Origin: Marinomonas alcarazii
GTDB lineage: Bacteria; Pseudomonadota; Gammaproteobacteria; Pseudomonadales; Marinomonadaceae
Direction: 5' to 3'
Assembly: GCF_003208215.1 (NCBI RefSeq)
Contig: NZ_QKLW01000001.1
Coordinates: forward strand, 248,001-312,000
DNA: 64,000 bases
Each line of letters opens with the position of its first letter. Within the stretch, counting starts at the first letter, position 1. This document shows positions 60,123-64,000 of the stretch, in pieces. Below the pieces are notes generated by a model. That model saw only the letters and a program-made list of their open reading frames with translations, did not search any database and had not been told where the DNA came from. A program made the translations under genes and the position numbers.

Positions 60123-61496
60123 TTAATCTAGGTAATCGACTCGGTTTAAGCCGTATTTTTGCATTTTTTGATTTAGGGTTCTGCGCGGAAGTTGAAGTTG
60201 TTCCAAGACCAGCTGAATATTACCTTTTTGTTGTCGGATGCTGGCTTCTATCAAACTGCGTTCAAATTCTTGGACTTTGACACTTAGAGGTAATGGCGTG
60301 ATGGTGTCTATGTCGTCTTGCGCCTGATAACCAGCAAGTATCTTGGCTATGCTCGTGTTGGGTTCTAAGGCATAGCGTAGAGCGACGTTTCTGAGTTCAC
60401 GAACGTTGCCGGGCCAGCCATATACGGTGAGTGTTTCGTGATCTATTGGGCTTAATGGTTTGAAATCACCACCCCGTTCTTTTACGGCAATACGGCAGAA
60501 ATGCTCGAAAAGTAGGGGAATGTCTGCTCCTCTACTGCGTAAATCTGGTAAGTGAATCTGAGAAACGTTGAGTCGAAAGAATAAGTCCTGTCGGAAATTG
60601 TCGAGTGTCTGTAAGTCGTTTTTAGCAGCGGCAACCACTCTAAGGTCTATTTGTATAGTGTTGTTACTGCCGATACGTTCTAGCTGATTTTCTTGTAATA
60701 CGCGCAATAGTTTTATTTGCATTGGCAAAGGCATGCTTTCTATTTCATCTAGAAAGAGGGTGCCGCCACTGGCGTGCTCCAGCTTGCCTATTCGTTGTTT
60801 ATTGGCACTGGTGAATGATCCAGCTTCATGTCCAAACAGCTCACTTTCAAAAAGATCAGCAGGAATGGCAGCGCAGTTTATAGCAACAAAGGGGTGTTTA
60901 CTTCTTGGGCTGCAGTCGTGCAGCGCTTTGGCGACTAGTTCTTTTCCGCAACCTGTTTTCCCGTAAACAATGACGTGAGTATCCATGCTGGCAAAGGTGC
61001 GAATTTGCTGTCTTACTCGAATGATTTGTTCGTTTTGTCCGATAATCGTTTCTTCCAAGCCATGTAACTCACCCAAATATTGAGATTGGTTTGCGTGTTG
61101 CTGTTGTACCTTTCTCAGTTGAATGGCTTTTTCTACGGTTTGTAATAATCGATTCGGATCAAAGGGTTTTTCGAGGAAGTCAAAGGCGCCATCACGAAGA
61201 GCATTAACGGCAGTATCGACATCACCGTGGCCTGTGATGAGAATAAAAGGCAGTTCAGCTTCCTGTGAAAGACAGTTATTCATCAGTGTGAGCCCATCAA
61301 TGGGGGTCATTCGAATATCGCTAACAATGATGCAAGGCAAACCAACGCTGAAATGGTCAATGAGGTCTTGAGCGTCTTGGAATTCTCTCACTGTGTAACT
61401 GGATAAGCGTAACCATTGGGCCGTCGTTGAACGTACGATATCGTCATCATCAAGCAGCCAAATTTCGATGTGATTGCTGGTGTTGTTATTTTCCAT
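60123..61496 (-). CDS. dctD: DctD-like sigma-54-dependent response regulator
   Basis: Response regulator and enhancer-binding protein (457 residues) that activates sigma-54 promoters when phosphorylated. The receiver domain (9-125) has DDDD at 16-19, phosphoacceptor Asp60 and Lys110. The AAA+ domain has Walker A GKTGCGKE (179-186), Walker B LFLDEIE (247-253) and RFxxD/LxxLxxR-type features. The sigma-54-contact loop is GSFTSA (226-231) instead of the near-invariant GAFTGA. A Fis-type helix-turn-helix closes the protein (about 415-450). It starts 1 bp after the stop of its partner kinase gene. DctD of rhizobia controls C4-dicarboxylate transport; the target here is unknown. Confidence 0.9.
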   Translation of the reverse strand: MENNNTSNHIEIWLLDDDDIVRSTTAQWLRLSSYTVREFQDAQDLIDHFSVGLPCIIVSDIRMTPIDGLTLMNNCLSQEAELPFILITGHGDVDTAVNALRDGAFDFLEKPFDPNRLLQTVEKAIQLRKVQQQHANQSQYLGELHGLEETIIGQNEQIIRVRQQIRTFASMDTHVIVYGKTGCGKELVAKALHDCSPRSKHPFVAINCAAIPADLFESELFGHEAGSFTSANKQRIGKLEHASGGTLFLDEIESMPLPMQIKLLRVLQENQLERIGSNNTIQIDLRVVAAAKNDLQTLDNFRQDLFFRLNVSQIHLPDLRSRGADIPLLFEHFCRIAVKERGGDFKPLSPIDHETLTVYGWPGNVRELRNVALRYALEPNTSIAKILAGYQAQDDIDTITPLPLSVKVQEFERSLIEASIRQQKGNIQLVLEQLQLPRRTLNQKMQKYGLNRVDYLD

Positions 61497-61497
61497 G

Positions 61498-63579
61498 TTA
61501 GGCCTTTAATAGGGTTAATCTGAAGACTAATTGCGCCGCAGAGTTATGGCTTGCCTTAAGTACTCCGTTCATGTCTTTCGCAAGGTTGGCACTAATAGCA
61601 AGACCAAGTCCTAATCCTTTACCGATTGGCTTGGTCGTGAAAAAGGGTTCAAAGATATGCGCTAATTGTGCTTTATCAATACCTGGTCCATTGTCTTGAT
61701 AATTGATGCTGATATAGCCATCTTCCTCTTGTAATGCGATTTGAATCCTTGGGGGAATTTTTAATTCATTGCAGGCTTGGACTGAATTGCTAATAAGGTT
61801 GGCAAAAATACGCTCTAACCTAGTCGGTTCAGCAATAACCTTGTCTGAATCTTGCAATTCTATATCCCATTGTACGTCATGGGCATCATCACCAAGGCTT
61901 TCTATTGCGCAATTGACCGCCATTTTTATTGATGTGGGAATAAGTTGTTCAGGTCGACGATAGGCGAGGACTTTTAGTTCGCTAGTCAGTTTTTGCATTC
62001 GCACCACAAGAGATTCTAGATCAACTAACGTCTTTAAGGCTTGTTCGGGTTCTTGTCTTTTTAATAGTAGTTCAGTGCTGTAAGCAAGTGTTCTGATGCC
62101 GGTAAGGGGCTGATTCAGTTCGTGAGCAATGGCGGTAGACATTTGCCCTATGGCGGCGAGCTTTTCAGTTCTTAATAACTCTTGCTGTGCGACTTCAAGG
62201 GCTTTTGTTCGTTCTAGAACACGTTCTTCTAGCCTTGTGTTGGCTTCCAATAAATTCAATTCGGCTTTTTTTCTTTTGCTAATGTCGATTAGTGTCACCA
62301 AGTATCCTTGAGAATCGCTCCATTCAAGTGGTGAAACAGATAATAGGGCAGGGAAAAGTTGTCCATCGTCTTTTTGTAACATCGCTTCTTGTCCTAACAA
62401 GTTGCTAGTCAGCACCGTGTCTTTTGATTCTGCTTCTTGTAACGATTGCACAAAGGTAAGTGCGGTATGGTTTTCGGGGCAATTAGGTAAAAAATCCTGA
62501 AGATAGCGTGCGTTGAGTTGAGCGCTTTTTCCAAGATAGCTCAGGCCCATTGGGTTTGCGAAGGAGATTTCCCCGCTTTTGGTCAGCTGTAAAAGTCCTA
62601 CGTGTGTGTTTTCAATTAGCGCACGCTGACGCAGGGCGCTGTCGGCAATGAGGATTTCATTTTCAAGTTTGGACGCGATTTTTAATGCGCGTTCTCTTCG
62701 ATATAGCCAAAATAGAAAGATTAAGGCGAAGATCCCTAAGCTTATAAATGCAATGTTCTGTGCTTTCTTTTGGATGGTTTTCAAATTGGATAAATAGTGA
62801 ATTTGCCATTTTAGATCGTCCAAAGTGACATTTTGCAGTAAGTAACTTTCATTGTTTAAATGGTATATTTTAGAGCGAGTATTATTTAAAAACTGCACAT
62901 TGCTGTAGTTGCTTAGCCAGTCACTAATTAGCAATCTATCTACTTTGCTGGCTAAAAAAATCAGGCTGTTTTGATCTGTCATCACGACCAGATCATCTGA
63001 TAAGTTCCAGCGCTCAATTAGATCGTTCACATTGATACGGACAACAACTGCTCCGGCTAATCCTGAAGGCGTATAAACCGGCGCCATGACGATATGTGCG
63101 GATTTAGATAGCTCAGCGTTGTAGCCAGAAACCAGAATATATTCTCCTTGTTGGTCTTTCAGGACATTGCTTAAGCTCTGTTTGTCGAAATAATCGTCCA
63201 GTTTAAAATGCGGGGATTGCTCACTTGAGACAAGCAAATCTCCTTGTGAGGAAAGAATAAACCAATCTAATGTTTTTGATACGTGAGTAAGGTCTTCTAG
63301 CTGTCGTTGAATTTGCTGGGTTAACGCCTCGTCCTTTGGGTTCTCCATAAAGTCTAATAGCGTTGGGTTGTCTGCAAGGGCGTAGGGCAGAATATGGTAG
63401 CCTTTTAGTTCATTACGTAATTCGATGACGTAATCGAGCAGCTGATCTTGGCCTTCCGAGTGTTTGTTGATGATAAGTGCTTGATAGGCGATGGTGTTTA
63501 CACCGAAGAACAGTAGAGTCAGGATGACACAACCAAGGGAAAGAAAAAAAAGGCGATGTTTACGAAATTGTGAAATCAA
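61498..63579 (-). CDS. dctB: DctB-like sensor histidine kinase
   Basis: Membrane sensor kinase of 693 residues. Two membrane helices (about 10-33 and 275-294) bracket a periplasmic double-Cache domain (about 45-265). A PAS-like region (about 318-435), a coiled linker (440-475), a HisKA domain with His486 in MSTAIAHELNQPLTGIRTLA, and an HATPase domain with N-box IFANLISNSVQACN and G-boxes DNGPGID, FEPFFTTK and GKGLGLGLAIS follow. DctB-type periplasmic domains sense C4-dicarboxylates. It is co-transcribed with the dctD-like gene; an AEC-type transporter gene ends 83 bp upstream on the same strand. Confidence 0.9.
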   Translation of the reverse strand: MISQFRKHRLFFLSLGCVILTLLFFGVNTIAYQALIINKHSEGQDQLLDYVIELRNELKGYHILPYALADNPTLLDFMENPKDEALTQQIQRQLEDLTHVSKTLDWFILSSQGDLLVSSEQSPHFKLDDYFDKQSLSNVLKDQQGEYILVSGYNAELSKSAHIVMAPVYTPSGLAGAVVVRINVNDLIERWNLSDDLVVMTDQNSLIFLASKVDRLLISDWLSNYSNVQFLNNTRSKIYHLNNESYLLQNVTLDDLKWQIHYLSNLKTIQKKAQNIAFISLGIFALIFLFWLYRRERALKIASKLENEILIADSALRQRALIENTHVGLLQLTKSGEISFANPMGLSYLGKSAQLNARYLQDFLPNCPENHTALTFVQSLQEAESKDTVLTSNLLGQEAMLQKDDGQLFPALLSVSPLEWSDSQGYLVTLIDISKRKKAELNLLEANTRLEERVLERTKALEVAQQELLRTEKLAAIGQMSTAIAHELNQPLTGIRTLAYSTELLLKRQEPEQALKTLVDLESLVVRMQKLTSELKVLAYRRPEQLIPTSIKMAVNCAIESLGDDAHDVQWDIELQDSDKVIAEPTRLERIFANLISNSVQACNELKIPPRIQIALQEEDGYISINYQDNGPGIDKAQLAHIFEPFFTTKPIGKGLGLGLAISANLAKDMNGVLKASHNSAAQLVFRLTLLKA

Positions 63580-63662
63580 GGGTGTCTCACTTGCTTATAT
63601 TATGCTGAAAGACCTAATAACTTACAGGCAACCGTGTTCGTTGAAAGAAAGGCTTTCTTTAA

Positions 63663-64000
63663 TTAGATAAGGTTAAAACTGCGTAGCAAAGTAACGCCAA
63701 TGCTTGTAGTAATCAAGGATGCAATCGTTGTTATCACAATAATATTGGCAGCAAGAGTGGCGTTGCCCTTCATGGCTCTGACCATAATATAACTTGCAGA
63801 AGCGGTTGGAGCAGAAGACATTAAGAATAATACACCGAGTTCCATACCGCGATAACCCAGTAAATATCCACTAAAAGTCAGTGTAAATGGAATGAACACA
63901 AGTTTACCGACTGATGCCAATATGGCGCCAAGCATGCCGTTTTTTAAGGACTTGAAACTCAATGACGCACCCGCACAAAGCAAGGCCAATGGGAGTGTCA
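63663..64000 (-). CDS. AEC-family (auxin efflux carrier) transporter, partial
   Basis: The C-terminal 112 or so residues of a membrane transporter whose N-terminus lies beyond the right edge. LPLALLCAGASLSF, KLVFIPFTLTFSGYLLG, GVLFLMSSAPTASASYIMVRAMKGNATLAANIIVI and TTSIGVTLLRSF are typical of AEC-family permeases, which in bacteria often carry malonate, malate or other organic acids. It lies upstream of the DctB/DctD-like genes on the same strand, so it could be their target, but this is only a guess from position. Confidence 0.85.
   Translation of the reverse strand, partial: TLPLALLCAGASLSFKSLKNGMLGAILASVGKLVFIPFTLTFSGYLLGYRGMELGVLFLMSSAPTASASYIMVRAMKGNATLAANIIVITTIASLITTSIGVTLLRSFNLI

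Overview
The window looks like a chromosomal segment of a marine gammaproteobacterium close to Oceanospirillales, most like Marinomonas. This genus-level call is an inference from gene content and moderate AT richness, not from a search. The block dsbD-accB-accC-prmA-DUF3426-dusB-fis-purH-purD-(7TM-DISM sensor) follows the order I recall from Pseudomonas. Other familiar neighbourhoods are rapA-rluA and nrdA-nrdB-yfaE. I saw no tRNA, rRNA, CRISPR array, prophage or intact insertion sequence. About 54 protein genes cover most of the window.

Layout. 1-2.2 kb: TRAP-TAXI transporter (permease cut by the left edge, and its binding protein). 2.5-7 kb: HAD phosphatase, methyltransferase, acs with a LuxR-type response regulator just behind it, and yidD. 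7-10.8 kb: monofunctional pheA overlapping a TonB-dependent receptor, then a periplasmic binding-like protein. 10.8-16.5 kb: YbfF esterase, CDP-alcohol phosphatidyltransferase and the class Ia ribonucleotide reductase genes with two NrdR boxes. 16.5-19.5 kb: DUF1624 acyltransferase, AlkB-like dioxygenase, pdxH, coq7, hinT. 19.5-33 kb: the Pseudomonas-like syntenic block, starting with a RetS-like 7TM-DISM protein whose kinase core appears dead. 33-35.5 kb: lipoprotein, DUF2333 and GNAT genes.

35.5-37.6 kb is the accessory part: a higBA toxin-antitoxin pair sits between two inverted copies of a dispersed repeat, next to REP-like palindromes and a 20-bp tandem array. 37.6-46.8 kb: rluA, rapA, yigZ, rmuC, a cation efflux pump, rdgC, tdk, ybfE. 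46.9-55.8 kb: prc, apeB, tolC, a secreted unknown, xni, gltX. 55.8-64 kb: a chemoreceptor, a DUF3301 protein, an AraC-flavodoxin pair behind a Fur-box-like site and followed by a highly structured candidate RNA, then a DctB/DctD-like two-component system and the end of an AEC-family transporter.

The most interesting items are the RetS-position pseudokinase (19507-21798), the iron-type AraC-flavodoxin cassette with its nested-hairpin 3' region (58350-60082), and the repeat-rich higBA locus (35520-37646). No wholly new defence or biosynthetic system is evident.
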